Shown here: positions 45,810 through 56,346 of the stretch, in pieces
Layout: the number at the start of each line of letters is the position of its first letter
Numbering within the stretch: the first letter of the stretch is position 1
From: Rahnella variigena
GTDB lineage: Bacteria > Pseudomonadota > Gammaproteobacteria > Enterobacterales > Enterobacteriaceae
Length of the DNA stretch: 64,000 nt
Direction: 5' to 3'
Assembly (NCBI RefSeq): GCF_003610915.1
Contig: NZ_NSDJ01000001.1
Coordinates: forward strand, 558,001-622,000
Notes under the pieces: model-generated
The model's database searches: none
Told to the model about the DNA's origin: nothing
What the model saw: only the letters and a program-made list of their open reading frames with translations
Program-made: the position numbers and the translations under genes

Positions 45810-46823
45810 ATGTTGTTATTTCGACGCTACAGTCTTGTGCTGTGGTTCGGCGTTATTTTCGCGTTTTTCAGCTCTGCCGTAATGGCTCAGGACTCTGGCT
45901 GGTCAGCGTATAAAAGCCGCTTTCTGATGCCGGACGGGCGCATCATTGATACCGCCAATAAAAACGTCAGTCACACCGAAGGCCAGGGATTCAGCATGTT
46001 GCTGGCGGTCTTCAATGACGATCAGGCGACGTTCGATAAACTCTGGCAGTGGGCGAACACCACGCTTTATCGCAAAGATATCGGCCTGTACTCATGGCGT
46101 TATGACCCGAACAGCACCCCGCATGTGGCGGATACTAACAATGCCTCTGATGGCGATACGCTGATGGCCTGGGCACTGCTGCTGGCGGGCGATAAGTGGA
46201 ACGACAGCCGTTACACCAAAGCCTCGGAGAAATTGCAGACGGCGCTGATCAAATACAATGTGATTGATTATGCCGGGTACAAAGTGATGCTGCCGGGCGT
46301 GAAAGGTTTCAATCAGACCAGCAACGTAACCGTCAATCCGTCCTATTTCATCTTCCCGGCCTGGCAGGCGTTTTACGCTCACAGCCATTTGAAAGTCTGG
46401 AAAGATCTGGATGAAAGCAGTACAGCGATGCTCAGTAAAATGGCGTTTGGTGAATTCCGTCTGCCGACCGACTGGGTGGATATGCAGGCCGATGGCACCC
46501 TGAAACCGGCCAGCCGCTGGCCGACGCGTTTCAGTTACGATGCGGTACGTATCCCGCTGTATCTCGGCTGGGCACATCCGGGCAGCCCGCAGATGGCACC
46601 GTTCATTCTGTGGTGGCAGAAATCCCCACGCGATGCGACACCGGCCTGGATTGACGTGATGACCGGCACCAAAGCGGGCTACAACATGTCGCCGGGCCTG
46701 TTAGCCATTCGCGATTTCACCATGGCCAACGCCGGCGCCATCAGCCCGAATCTGGCACCGAAAGACGATTACTATTCTTCCACCCTGCAACTGCTGAGCT
46801 GGTGGGCGAGTCATAAAGGGTAA
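45810..46823 (+). CDS. bcsZ: Periplasmic endo-1,4-beta-glucanase BcsZ (GH8)
   Basis: A 337-residue secreted glycoside hydrolase family 8 enzyme required for normal cellulose fibre formation. Signal peptide ends at SSAVMA-QDSGW. The catalytic acid is expected in SHTEGQGFSML (Glu, about residue 55), and the conserved Asp in NNASDGDTLMAWALL (about 116). Last gene of the operon, with a strong terminator 18 bp after the stop. Length normal. Confidence 0.95.
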   Translation: MLLFRRYSLVLWFGVIFAFFSSAVMAQDSGWSAYKSRFLMPDGRIIDTANKNVSHTEGQGFSMLLAVFNDDQATFDKLWQWANTTLYRKDIGLYSWRYDPNSTPHVADTNNASDGDTLMAWALLLAGDKWNDSRYTKASEKLQTALIKYNVIDYAGYKVMLPGVKGFNQTSNVTVNPSYFIFPAWQAFYAHSHLKVWKDLDESSTAMLSKMAFGEFRLPTDWVDMQADGTLKPASRWPTRFSYDAVRIPLYLGWAHPGSPQMAPFILWWQKSPRDATPAWIDVMTGTKAGYNMSPGLLAIRDFTMANAGAISPNLAPKDDYYSSTLQLLSWWASHKG

Positions 46824-46840
46824 GCCATACTCTGGAATAA

Positions 46841-46876
46841 AAAGGCCAGTCAGGGGGATGCTGACTGGCCTTTTTT
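46841..46876 (+). terminator. Terminator of the bcs operon
   Basis: AAAGGCCAGTCAG and CTGACTGGCCTTT form a long perfect stem with a 7-nt loop and a run of six T. A textbook rho-independent terminator. Confidence 0.93.
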
Positions 46877-46882
46877 GTTGTG

Positions 46883-46998
46883 ATCGATTGTATATATACA
46901 ATCGATTAATTCTAAAATGATTTCATATATACAATTGATTTATCCAAATTTGATTGTATATTCAATATTGAAAATCAATAAATCTATTGTAAATATGC
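46883..46998. promoter_or_regulatory. Operator array upstream of the mystery protein A/B genes
   Basis: A perfect 24-bp palindrome (46883-46906, centre TATATA, arms ATCGATTGTATA) is followed by further ATTGTATA-like sites: near 46925-46940 (ATATATACAATTGATT), 46951-46967 (TGATTGTATATTCAAT) and 46985-46999 (ATTGTAAATATGCAAT). Four sites at regular intervals before an HTH gene point to cooperative autorepression. The binding protein is inferred. Confidence 0.7.
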
Positions 46999-47015
46999 AA
47001 TTAAAAGGTTTCTCT

Positions 47016-47483
47016 ATGTGGGATAAAGAATTAAAAATCAAACAGGTAGACAACCTTCTCAATGAAATGAAACCTCGACGCAAAGCCAAGCGTCCAAAAA
47101 AAGGATGGATACAACTTCTCAGAAGCGCGCTGGGCATGAGCACCCGCTCGCTTGCCGAACGATGTGGTTTAAGTCAGTCGCGCATTTCGCTGATAGAAAA
47201 AGGTGAAATTGAGGGGTCGCTAACGCTGAATACACTGGAAAAAATCGCTGAGGGCCTGGATTGTGAGCTTGTATACTTTTTGCAGCCAAAGCAAGGGCGA
47301 ACGTTGCAAGAACTAAGAGAGCAGCAGGCCGAGAAAAAAGCGAGATTCCTTAATCAGTACACTGAAATTCATATGTCGCTGGAACAGCAACCCACATCAT
47401 CAGCTTTCCAAAAATCGACACAAGACAAGCTTAAAAGCGACCTATTACAAAAATGGCCTCGGGATTTCTGGGATGAAAAATGA
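47016..47483 (+). CDS. Mobile mystery protein A (HTH, antitoxin-like)
   Basis: A 155-residue protein whose Cro/C1-type helix-turn-helix (STRSLAERCGLSQSRISLIEKGE, about 44-66) and fixed partner identify the 'mobile mystery protein A' family, found next to mobile elements. Start at 47016 has AAGG 7 nt upstream; the frame open to 46917 would translate the operators. It overlaps the Fic gene by 4 bp. The layout (regulator first, Fic enzyme second, operators before) is that of a toxin-antitoxin unit with this protein as autorepressor and possible antitoxin. AT-rich upstream sequence suggests transfer. Confidence 0.85.
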   Translation: MWDKELKIKQVDNLLNEMKPRRKAKRPKKGWIQLLRSALGMSTRSLAERCGLSQSRISLIEKGEIEGSLTLNTLEKIAEGLDCELVYFLQPKQGRTLQELREQQAEKKARFLNQYTEIHMSLEQQPTSSAFQKSTQDKLKSDLLQKWPRDFWDEK

Positions 47484-48088
47484 GCGAAACCATCAATAAT
47501 GGCCTTCCTGAAGGGGCAACGGAACTTAGCCCTGACGATCTGGCCGGTTTAATTCCCGACTACATCTTTACCCGGGAAGACCTGAATCAATTTGAAAAAA
47601 CGAACATACAGCAGGCATTAGCGCATCTCAGCCGTCAGAAGCTGAGTTACATACAGATCTTAACTGTCGATTTCTGTCTTCGATTACACCGCAACATGTT
47701 CAATAAAACGTGGGAATGGGCGGGTCAACTCAGACGCAGAGAAGTAAACATCGGGAATACGCCACCTTATATGATCTCAATGCGTGTCAGAGATACTCTC
47801 GATAATGCAGTTTTCTGGATTGAAAACGAAACTTACCCACCCGATGAAATCTGCCTGAGACTTCACAGAGACATTGTATGGATCCACCCTTTTCCCAATG
47901 GGAATGGAAGGCATTCCCGGATATTTTGCGATGTGCTTCGTCGCGCGCTTGGAAGGGGGTTCTTTCCCTGGGGGATATCAGCAGGCGAACTCGTTTCACC
48001 AGATGCACATCGCGCTGAATACATTCTCGCTTTGAGAGAAGCCGACAATGGCGATTATAGGCACCTTATCAGATTTGCTTCTGACTAA
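47480..48088 (+). CDS. Mobile mystery protein B (Fic domain)
   Basis: A 202-residue Fic-fold enzyme with the complete active-site motif HPFPNGNGRHSR (136-147): catalytic His136 and the Asn/Gly anion loop. Fic proteins usually transfer AMP from ATP to hydroxyl groups of target proteins. I see no clear inhibitory S/TxxxE(G/N) helix within the protein or in protein A, so control may be through binding of A or at transcription. ATGA overlap with the upstream gene. The next downstream feature is the split terminator with the insertion sequence. Confidence 0.88.
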   Translation: MSETINNGLPEGATELSPDDLAGLIPDYIFTREDLNQFEKTNIQQALAHLSRQKLSYIQILTVDFCLRLHRNMFNKTWEWAGQLRRREVNIGNTPPYMISMRVRDTLDNAVFWIENETYPPDEICLRLHRDIVWIHPFPNGNGRHSRIFCDVLRRALGRGFFPWGISAGELVSPDAHRAEYILALREADNGDYRHLIRFASD

Positions 48089-48166
48089 GTATTGCCCACA
48101 AAAAAGCCCGCTTTTTGGACTGCACCCCAAAAGTTGGACACCCAACTGAGTAAGGTGCAGTTTTTT

Positions 48167-48691
48167 ATGGCGAAGCCAAAATATACCCTCGAAACCAGAA
48201 TGGCTGTGGTCAGCCATTACCTCTACGGCAATGACGGGACACAACGGACCGCAGAACGTTTTGGTGTCGAAAGAACATCCGTTCGTCGCTGGGTCAGAGC
48301 CTGGCAATTACACGGTATTGATGGCATTACCTGGAAAAATGACCGCCATTCTCCGGCATTCCGGATTGCTGTTGTCCGGACTGTTCTCGGTGAAGAACTT
48401 TCAATGCGCGAAGCTGCCGCACGGTTTAATATCTCAAACGAGACCGTCGTCCGGCACTGGGTTAATGTCTACAAAGACGCTGGTGAGAATGGACTTCTGA
48501 GCATAAAACCCGGCCGGAGCAAAGGCATGACAAAACCCAAAAAAGCATCCCCACTTACCGATGAGGCGCTGGAAAAGTTATCTCCCGAAGAGCTGCGGGC
48601 TGAGCTCCGTTACCTGCGTGCAGAGAATGCCTACCTAAAAAAGCTAAAGGCCTTAGTTCAAAGCGAGAAAAACGGCAAAAAGCCGCAATAA
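48167..48691 (+). CDS. IS3-family transposase OrfA
   Basis: A 174-residue DNA-binding subunit with two helix-turn-helix segments (GTQRTAERFGVERTSVRRWV and LSMREAAARFNISNETVVRHW) and a C-terminal leucine-zipper-like coiled coil (EELRAELRYLRAENAYLKKLK). Start at 48167 (MAKPKYTLETRM); the longer frame to 48092 crosses the terminal repeat. Near the end, CAAAAAG (48676-48682) is a likely -1 slippage site that would fuse it to OrfB. Confidence 0.92.
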   Translation: MAKPKYTLETRMAVVSHYLYGNDGTQRTAERFGVERTSVRRWVRAWQLHGIDGITWKNDRHSPAFRIAVVRTVLGEELSMREAAARFNISNETVVRHWVNVYKDAGENGLLSIKPGRSKGMTKPKKASPLTDEALEKLSPEELRAELRYLRAENAYLKKLKALVQSEKNGKKPQ

Positions 48692-49530
48692 TCAGTGAGC
48701 TAAGGCGTAATTATGCGCTTAGTGACCTTCTGCGTGCAGCGGGGATGTCCCGCAGTACGTGGTATCACAATATGAACGCGCTGAAGCGAGTGGACAGGCA
48801 TGCCGGACTGAAAGACAAAATCAGAGAGATATACCACCATCATAAAGGGCGTTATGGTTACCGCAGGATCACGCTCTCACTGAGAAAGCAGGGGCTACTG
48901 GTGAACCATAAAACAGTACAGCGGCTGATGGCAGAGGTGTCGCTCCGGTCGCTTATCAGGGTGAAGAAATATCGCGCCTGGAAAGGGGAAGCGGGCAAGG
49001 CAGCCTCCAACATCCTGAGTCGGGACTTCAGTGCATCAAAAGCCAACGAAAAGTGGGTTACGGATGTTACAGAGTTCTCGATACAGGGTAAAAAGTTGTA
49101 CCTGTCACCGGTTCTCGATCTTTTTAACCGGGAAATCATCTCATACAGCCTGTCGGAAAGACCGGTGATGGAAATGGTGAATACTATGCTGCGTGATGCG
49201 TTCGCAAAGCTCAGTCCAGAAGATGCCCCGTTGTTGCACTCGGATCAGGGTTGGCAGTATCGAATGGCAGCCTATCAGGCAAAATTAAAGGCAGAGGGCA
49301 TAACGCAAAGTATGTCGCGTAAAGGAAACTGCCTGGATAATGCTGTAATGGAGAACTTCTTCGGTACGCTGAAATCGGAGTGTTTTTACCTGAGCCAGTT
49401 CGGGAGTCTCAGGGAACTGAGGGAGGCGATAGAGGGGTATATCCATTACTACAACAACGAAAGAATAAGCCTGAAATTAAAAGGCCTGAGTCCGGTAGAA
49501 TACCGAACCCAGGCCCTGAAAGCCGCTTAA
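48682..49530 (+). CDS. IS3-family transposase OrfB (DDE integrase)
   Basis: Catalytic part, made as an OrfAB fusion by -1 frameshift near 48682. The fused frame reads AIISELRRNYALSDLLRAAGMSRSTWY into the HTH_21 and rve domains. DDE residues: D in WVTDVTEF, D in LHSDQGWQY, E in AVMENFFGTLKSE. The first ATG of this frame is 48745. C-terminal YNNERISLKLKGLSPVEYR is typical for the family. Appears intact. Confidence 0.9.
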   Translation, partial: AAIISELRRNYALSDLLRAAGMSRSTWYHNMNALKRVDRHAGLKDKIREIYHHHKGRYGYRRITLSLRKQGLLVNHKTVQRLMAEVSLRSLIRVKKYRAWKGEAGKAASNILSRDFSASKANEKWVTDVTEFSIQGKKLYLSPVLDLFNREIISYSLSERPVMEMVNTMLRDAFAKLSPEDAPLLHSDQGWQYRMAAYQAKLKAEGITQSMSRKGNCLDNAVMENFFGTLKSECFYLSQFGSLRELREAIEGYIHYYNNERISLKLKGLSPVEYRTQALKAA

Positions 49531-49599
49531 CATGAACTGTCCAACTTTATGGGGTCAGTCCATTTCGCGGGCTTTTTCATTTCAGCTGTTCAGGCTGTT

Positions 49600-50602
49600 T
49601 TAGGCAACGGTCTGCGTGGTGCCGGTTTCATCCTGATCGACGGCAAAGCAGGCGACGAGCTGATCGCCGTACTGTTTCAGCTGAGGCTGGAACTGTTTGC
49701 AGGTGCCGAACGCACGGCGGCAGCGGGCGTTGAAGGCGCAACCGGCAGGCGGATTCAGCGGGCTTGGCAGTTCGCCGGTCAGCTTGATACGTTCACGGCG
49801 TTCGTCCGGATTCAGACGCGGCGTCGCGGACAGCAATGCCTGCGTGTACGGATGGCGCGGATTGCTGAAAACAGCCTCTTTCGGCCCCTTCTCCACGCAA
49901 CGCCCCAGATACATCACCATCACTTCATCAGCGATATGTTCCACCACTGACAAATCATGCGAGATGAAGACGTATGACAGCCCTAAATCCTGCTGCAAAT
50001 CCATCATCAGATTCAGTACCTGCGCACGCACGGAAACGTCGAGCGCGGACACCGGTTCATCGGCGATCACCACGTCCGGATCCAGCATCAGACCACGGGC
50101 GATAGCAATACGCTGACGCTGGCCGCCGGAGAACATGTGCGGATAGCGGTCGTAGTGCTCGGTTTTCAGGCCGACTTTCGCCATCATCGCCAGCGCTTTC
50201 TCGCGACGTTCTTCGCGGGTCAGTTTGGTGTTGATCAGTAGCGGTTCTTCGAGGATCTGGCCGACTTTCTTGCGCGGGTTCAGCGATCCGTAAGGATTCT
50301 GGAACACGATTTGGATCTTCTGACGACGCAGCTTTTCAGCGGTCGCATCAGGTTTCAGCAAATCCTGACCGCGGTAATACAGTTCACCGCCGGTCGGCAC
50401 TTCAATCATGGTCAGCAGGCGGCCCAGCGTGGATTTACCACAACCAGATTCGCCCACCACCGCCAGCGTTTTACCGCGTTCGAGCGTAAACGACACGCCG
50501 TCGAGCGCTTTCACCGTGCGTTCCTGGCCGAAGATGCCCTTCTTCACCGGGTAATGTTTTTTCAGATCAATCGCGTGCAACAGCGGCTGCGATGAGGTGT
50601 TA

Positions 50603-50613
<11 letters not shown>
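49600..50613 (-). CDS. dppF: Dipeptide ABC transporter ATPase DppF
   Basis: One of two ATPases of the dipeptide importer; 337 residues from the ATG at 50613 (the frame open to 50760 only overlaps dppD). Walker [10 protein letters not shown]-loop [10 protein letters not shown], signature [15 protein letters not shown], Walker [14 protein letters not shown]-loop SHDLSVVEH, and the C-terminal oligopeptide extension with a Cys-rich iron-sulfur-like motif ([14 protein letters not shown]). Last gene of the operon; overlaps dppD by 11 bp. Confidence 0.96.
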
Positions 50614-51628
<1,015 letters not shown>

Positions 51629-51638
51629 CTCCAACCCC

Positions 51639-52553
51639 TTACTGCTTAAGTTTAGGGTCGAGGGCATCACGCAGGCCATCACCCATCAGGTTAAATGCCA
51701 GCACCGTCAGCAGAATGATCACGCCAGGAAAGGTCACGACCCACCAGGCACTTTGAGCAAACTGTAAGACGTCCGACAGCATGGTGCCCCACTCCGGCGT
51801 TGGCGGCTGTGCGCCCATACCGAGGAAGCCCAACGCTGCCATATCGAGGATGGCGTTGGAGAAGCCGAGCGATGCCTGAACAATCAGCGGCGCTAAGCAG
51901 TTAGGTAAAATGTTGATGAACATCTGACGGGCAGAACCGGCACCGGCGACGCGCGACGCGGTCACATAGTCGCGGTTCACTTCCACCAGCACCGCCGCAC
52001 GGGTTAAACGGACATAGTGCGGTAACGCTACGAAGGTCAGCGCCAGCGAGGCGTTAACAATCGACGGGCCGAAAATGGCGACCAGCACCAGCGCCAGCAA
52101 CAGGCTTGGCAGGGCCAGCATGATATCGACCACACGCATGATAATGGCGTCAACCACACCGCCGTAGTAACCGGCAAACAGACCGAACACCACGCCGAGG
52201 ATCAGCGACAGTACGACCACCAGACAACCGACCAGCAGCGATAAACGCGCGCCGTACATCAGACGCGACAGAATATCGCGGCCCACGTCGTCGGTGCCCA
52301 GCAGGAATTTCCAGCTACCGCCTTCCATCCACACCGGCGGGCGCAGCAGCGCGTCACGGAACTGTTCAGCAGGCAAATGCGGTGCAATCACGTTCGCGCC
52401 AATCGCAATGACCAGCATGATAATGATGTAAGCCAGGCCGACAACGGCCCCTTTGTTACGCTTGAAGTAATGCCAGAATTCGCGCAAAGGCGGCATCGGC
52501 ACTGGCGCAGCCGTCACTAACTCGTTAGCGACCGGCTCAGTGGTTTGAGACAT
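51639..52553 (-). CDS. dppC: Dipeptide ABC transporter permease DppC
   Basis: Inner-membrane permease of 304 residues starting [11 protein letters not shown] at 52553. N-terminal OppC_N helix ([22 protein letters not shown]) and the binding-protein-dependent transport domain with the EAA loop ([24 protein letters not shown]). Pairs with DppB. 10 bp after dppB. Confidence 0.96.
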   Translation of the reverse strand: MSQTTEPVANELVTAAPVPMPPLREFWHYFKRNKGAVVGLAYIIIMLVIAIGANVIAPHLPAEQFRDALLRPPVWMEGGSWKFLLGTDDVGRDILSRLMYGARLSLLVGCLVVVLSLILGVVFGLFAGYYGGVVDAIIMRVVDIMLALPSLLLALVLVAIFGPSIVNASLALTFVALPHYVRLTRAAVLVEVNRDYVTASRVAGAGSARQMFINILPNCLAPLIVQASLGFSNAILDMAALGFLGMGAQPPTPEWGTMLSDVLQFAQSAWWVVTFPGVIILLTVLAFNLMGDGLRDALDPKLKQ

Positions 52554-52563
52554 TGTGCGCCCC

Positions 52564-53583
52564 TTATTTCTTGTGGCGAATACGCGGGTTGACCACGCCG
52601 TAGAGCACATCTACCAGCAGGTTAACCACGATGATCAGAGTAGCGACCAGCAACACCCCGCCCTGCACGACCGGATAGTCGCGGCGCTGGAGTGCGTCGA
52701 TCAGCCACCGGCCGAGTCCCGGCCAGGAGAAGATGGTTTCCGTCAGGATGGCACCGCCGAGCAGCGTACCGACCTGCAAACCAATGATGGTCACCACCGG
52801 CAGCAGCGCATTGCGCAGTGCGTGGATGACGATCACCCGCATACGGCTGACGCCTTTGGCGCGCGCGGTACGGATGTAGTCTTCGCCCAGCACTTCCAGC
52901 ATGGAAGAACGGGTCATACGCACAATCACCGCCAGCGGAATGGTGCCCAGCACGATAGCCGGTAAAATCATGTGCATCACAGCATCCACGAAATCACCCG
53001 GTTCGCCCCAGAAAAGCGTGTCGATCAGCATAAAACCGGTCAGCGGCAGGCTGTCATCCAGGAACACGGTATCGCTTATTCGCCCCGATACGGGCGTCAG
53101 ATTAAGCTGCACCGAGACCAGCATCACCAGCATGATCCCCCACCAGAATATAGGCATCGAATAACCGGTCAGTGATATCCCCACGGCCGTGTGGTCAAAT
53201 ATCGATCCCCGTTTTACCGCCGCCAGCACACCCACCGGAATGCCGACAATGATCGCGAAAATCATCGCGCAGATGCCCAGTTCCAGAGTGGCTTTAAAGC
53301 GCGGTACAAATTCCTGCCAGACAGGGGTGCGGCTTTTTAAGGACGTGCCCAGGTCGCCATGCAGCACACCGTTCACGTAGTGGAAATATTGCTGGTAAAG
53401 AGGCTTGTCGAGCCCCATATCTGCCATCAGCTGGGCGTGACGTTCGGGGGAAACCCCGCGCTCGCCTGCCATGATGGTGACCGGGTCGCCTGGTATCATG
53501 TGTACGAAGGCAAAAGTCAGCAAAGTAATGCCGATAAACGTTGGGATAACTAACCCCAGACGTCGGAGTATGAACTGCAACAT
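52564..53583 (-). CDS. dppB: Dipeptide ABC transporter permease DppB
   Basis: Permease of 339 residues, the same length as in E. coli, starting MLQFILRRLGLVIPTFIGIT at 53583. EAA loop GEDYIRTARAKGVSRMRVIVIHALRN. The longer open frame to 53748 is intergenic. Second gene of the operon, 200 bp downstream of dppA; that gap holds a GCCCGG/CCGGGC hairpin that may lower expression relative to dppA. Confidence 0.96.
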   Translation of the reverse strand: MLQFILRRLGLVIPTFIGITLLTFAFVHMIPGDPVTIMAGERGVSPERHAQLMADMGLDKPLYQQYFHYVNGVLHGDLGTSLKSRTPVWQEFVPRFKATLELGICAMIFAIIVGIPVGVLAAVKRGSIFDHTAVGISLTGYSMPIFWWGIMLVMLVSVQLNLTPVSGRISDTVFLDDSLPLTGFMLIDTLFWGEPGDFVDAVMHMILPAIVLGTIPLAVIVRMTRSSMLEVLGEDYIRTARAKGVSRMRVIVIHALRNALLPVVTIIGLQVGTLLGGAILTETIFSWPGLGRWLIDALQRRDYPVVQGGVLLVATLIIVVNLLVDVLYGVVNPRIRHKK

Positions 53584-53783
53584 ATCCCGTACTCTCTGTA
53601 TAAAATGCCCGGAGAACCGTAGCTCGCCGGGCTTATTGTGGCTCACATTTCTTTCTTGAGAATCAAGGCTGTACTGAATGGCCCGCGAGCAAGGCGGAGG
53701 AGCACAGCAATCAAGACATACCTTCAGGTAGGCGAAGATTGCGAGCACCGCACAACGCAGCTCCCGGGTTATTCAGTAAGCGA

Positions 53784-55391
53784 TCACTCCATTGAGACGT
53801 TTTCGAAGTGGTGTTTGCCGAGCGGGTCTACGACATACCCTTTAACTTCTTTACGAACAGGTTCGTACACGGTGGAGTGAGCAATGATCAGCGCCGGAGC
53901 CTGGTCATGCATCACCACCTGAGCCTGCTGGTACAGCGCAGCACGTTTGGCGTGATCAGATTCAGCACGGGCTGGCTGGATCAAATCTTCAAACGGCTTG
54001 TAGCACCAGCGGGAGTAGTTGGAACCGTCTTTGGCTGCCGCACAGCTGAACAGGGTGGCGAAGAAGTTATCCGGATCCCCATTGTCGCCGGTCCAGCCCA
54101 TCATCACAGACTGGTGCTCGCCGTTTTTCGCACGCTTGAGGTATTCGCCCCACTCGTAAGTCACGATGTTGGCTTTCACGCCAATTTTCGCCCAGTCAGC
54201 CTGGATCATTTCAGCCATACGGCGTGCGTTCGGGTTGTACGGACGCTGTACCGGCATCGCCCACAGATCGATAGTGAAACCGTCTGCATGACCTGCTTCT
54301 TTCAGCAGCTCTTTGGCTTTCTCAGGATTGTATTCGTAATCCACGACGTCTTTGTTGTAGCCCCACATTGTTGGTGGGATCAGGTTTTTAGCCGGCTGGC
54401 CAGCACCCTGATAAACCGCATCGATGATGGCTTTTTTGTTCACAGCCATGGTCAGTGCCTGACGCACTTTCACTTCATCCAGCGGTTTCTTCTCAACGTT
54501 GAAGGACAGATAACCCACGTTCAGACCTGGCTGTTGCATCAGGTTGATGGTTTTATCTTTTTTCATTGCTGCGATGTCAGCCGGGTTTGGATACGGCATG
54601 ACCTGGCATTCGTTTTTCTGCAGTTTCGCGTAACGCACGGAAGCGTCAGGCGTGATGGAGAAGACTAAACGGTCGATCTGCGGCTTGGTGCCCCAGTAGC
54701 CCGGGAATGCTTTGTAGAGGATGCGTGAATCTTTCTGGTATTGCAGAAGCTGGAACGGACCGGTACCGATGGGATCCAGGTCAACCTTCTCAGGGGTTTT
54801 CGCTTTCAGCATGTTGTCAGCGTATTCCGCAGACAGGATGGAAGCGAAGTCCATCGCCAGGTCAGCCAGGAACGGAGACTCCGGGCGGTTCAGGACGAAC
54901 TGCACAGTGTTGTCGTCCACTTTCACGATCTTGTTGATCAGATCGCCCATGCCCATACCTTCGAAGTATTCGTAGCTGCCGCCAGAAACACCGTGGTATG
55001 CGTTATTTTTGTCCAGCTGACGCTCGAAGGAGAACACAACGTCGTCCGCGTTGAAATCACGGGTCGGTTTGAATTCCTTGTTGTCCTGCCATTTCACGCC
55101 TTTGCGCAGATGGAAGGTGTAGGTTTTGCCATCAGCAGACACGTCCCACTTTTCAGCCAGGCCAGGCTGGATTTCGGTGGTGCCGATTTTGAACTCAACC
55201 AGACGGTTGTAGATAGGCACGGAGCTTGCGTCATACGTGGTGCCTGAGGTGAACAACTGAGGGTTAAAGCCTTCAGGTGAACCTTCAGAACAAAACACTA
55301 ACGTTTTTGCCTGGACACTGGCCGCAACGGTCAGCGCAATCAGGCCCATACTGAATTTCAGTAGCCCCGACTTACCTAAAGAGATTGTCAT
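53784..55391 (-). CDS. dppA: Periplasmic dipeptide-binding protein DppA
   Basis: Captures dipeptides (and in E. coli also haem) for DppBCDF; 535 residues with a signal peptide ending AASVQA-KTLVFCSEG. SBP_bac_5 family with the signature WQDNKEFKPTRDFNADDVVFSFER and conserved cysteines (NECQVMPYP, FSCAAA...RWCY). First gene of the operon, with a long upstream region; GcvB control, known in E. coli, cannot be confirmed from sequence here. Confidence 0.96.
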   Translation of the reverse strand: MTISLGKSGLLKFSMGLIALTVAASVQAKTLVFCSEGSPEGFNPQLFTSGTTYDASSVPIYNRLVEFKIGTTEIQPGLAEKWDVSADGKTYTFHLRKGVKWQDNKEFKPTRDFNADDVVFSFERQLDKNNAYHGVSGGSYEYFEGMGMGDLINKIVKVDDNTVQFVLNRPESPFLADLAMDFASILSAEYADNMLKAKTPEKVDLDPIGTGPFQLLQYQKDSRILYKAFPGYWGTKPQIDRLVFSITPDASVRYAKLQKNECQVMPYPNPADIAAMKKDKTINLMQQPGLNVGYLSFNVEKKPLDEVKVRQALTMAVNKKAIIDAVYQGAGQPAKNLIPPTMWGYNKDVVDYEYNPEKAKELLKEAGHADGFTIDLWAMPVQRPYNPNARRMAEMIQADWAKIGVKANIVTYEWGEYLKRAKNGEHQSVMMGWTGDNGDPDNFFATLFSCAAAKDGSNYSRWCYKPFEDLIQPARAESDHAKRAALYQQAQVVMHDQAPALIIAHSTVYEPVRKEVKGYVVDPLGKHHFENVSME

Positions 55392-56346
55392 CGCTTCTGC
55401 TCCATTGATTAATGGTGATGTGGATGTGTGTGTTGTGTATACAGCTCACGTCACCCTTTATTTTTATTTGCGGGTGACTGTGTTTGCTCGTGCGCTGCAA
55501 TAAGTCCAACCAGAGCATGGTGAACTGCCATTTTTTTCCTGCGATCTGTAAAGTTGTCTTTACAAAAGCTTACCGGAAATAATCACTGGTCTTCCTTGGG
55601 GCTATCAATTTGGCAACTCCTATCCTTGACGTCAATATAACCATCAGGCATTTACACAGACTGTGAGTTACAACAAACAAACATAAAAAAACATTTCGTT
55701 AACCAAATCAGGACGAATGTTCAGTCTGCACAGCAAATAACCACACAATCCCCTTTGTAAAAGAATATTCCTGGGGGTTTCACCCATTTTAAATCCCTAA
55801 AAATTTCTTGCTAAACGATGAATATATGAACGGTTATTTTTGAGATAGGGGTGGAAACCAGCGGAAAATGCTGGGAAGTGCAGCAAATGACCGTGCAGGT
55901 TCAGAGAACGTGTTTACCCCGGCACCGTCAAAACACCCCAAAATGGCGCAAACGCACAGGGGTGGTGCAGGTCAATATCCGTACCGGTTTAGCCTGTTTT
56001 TCCGGCATCAGGGAGGGAGAGGACGGACATTGATTGAAACGAATATGTTAAGGAGTTTTTAAATTGTGGCGCGCTTATTGCTTATTCTTAAGAGCTTATT
56101 ACCTGCCAGATTTGCGAGAAAGCACCTAACATCGGGTGCAAATAAAATATCCCAACAAACCTTTTTACATGACACCTCGCAGACCTTCAAAGTCCTGCCA
56201 AAAATCCCTTTCTTACGTGGGAAGAGCTGCCTATTCTCGGTTCTCAGGCAATGAGGAGATTGATCGAAATTCGCGACAATTTGTTGCGTAAAGCAATGTT
56301 ATGGCGCACCCTGCTATCGGGTATACAAAACGACCAGAGGTAAACC
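55392..56346. other. Long gap upstream of dppA
   Basis: 955 bp without a recognisable intact gene. The left part is AT-rich and should hold the dppA promoter and leader. From about 55850 base composition rises and short frames appear, e.g. a GTG frame at 56066 with AGGAG upstream (62 codons) and another reading LTWEELPILGSQAMRRLIEI up to the antitoxin start. These may be pieces of one broken gene; I could not identify it. Confidence 0.5.

Larger units (their letters stand above)
48116..49562 (+). mobile_element. IS3-family element (IS150 group)
   Basis: About 1,447 bp. Left end TGGACTGCACCCCAAAAGTT and right end, read inward, TGGACTGACCCCATAAAGTT are imperfect terminal inverted repeats. Flanking TTT on both sides fits a 3-bp target duplication. 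Two overlapping frames, orfA (helix-turn-helix) and orfB (DDE), are intact, so the copy may be active. Flanks AAAAGCCCGC and CGCGGGCTTTTT show that the target was the loop of a terminator. Confidence 0.92.

Noticed and set aside
46917..47015. Longer N terminus for mystery protein A
   Set aside because: It would translate through three of the operator-like repeats; the ATG at 47016 has a good RBS and fits the family start.
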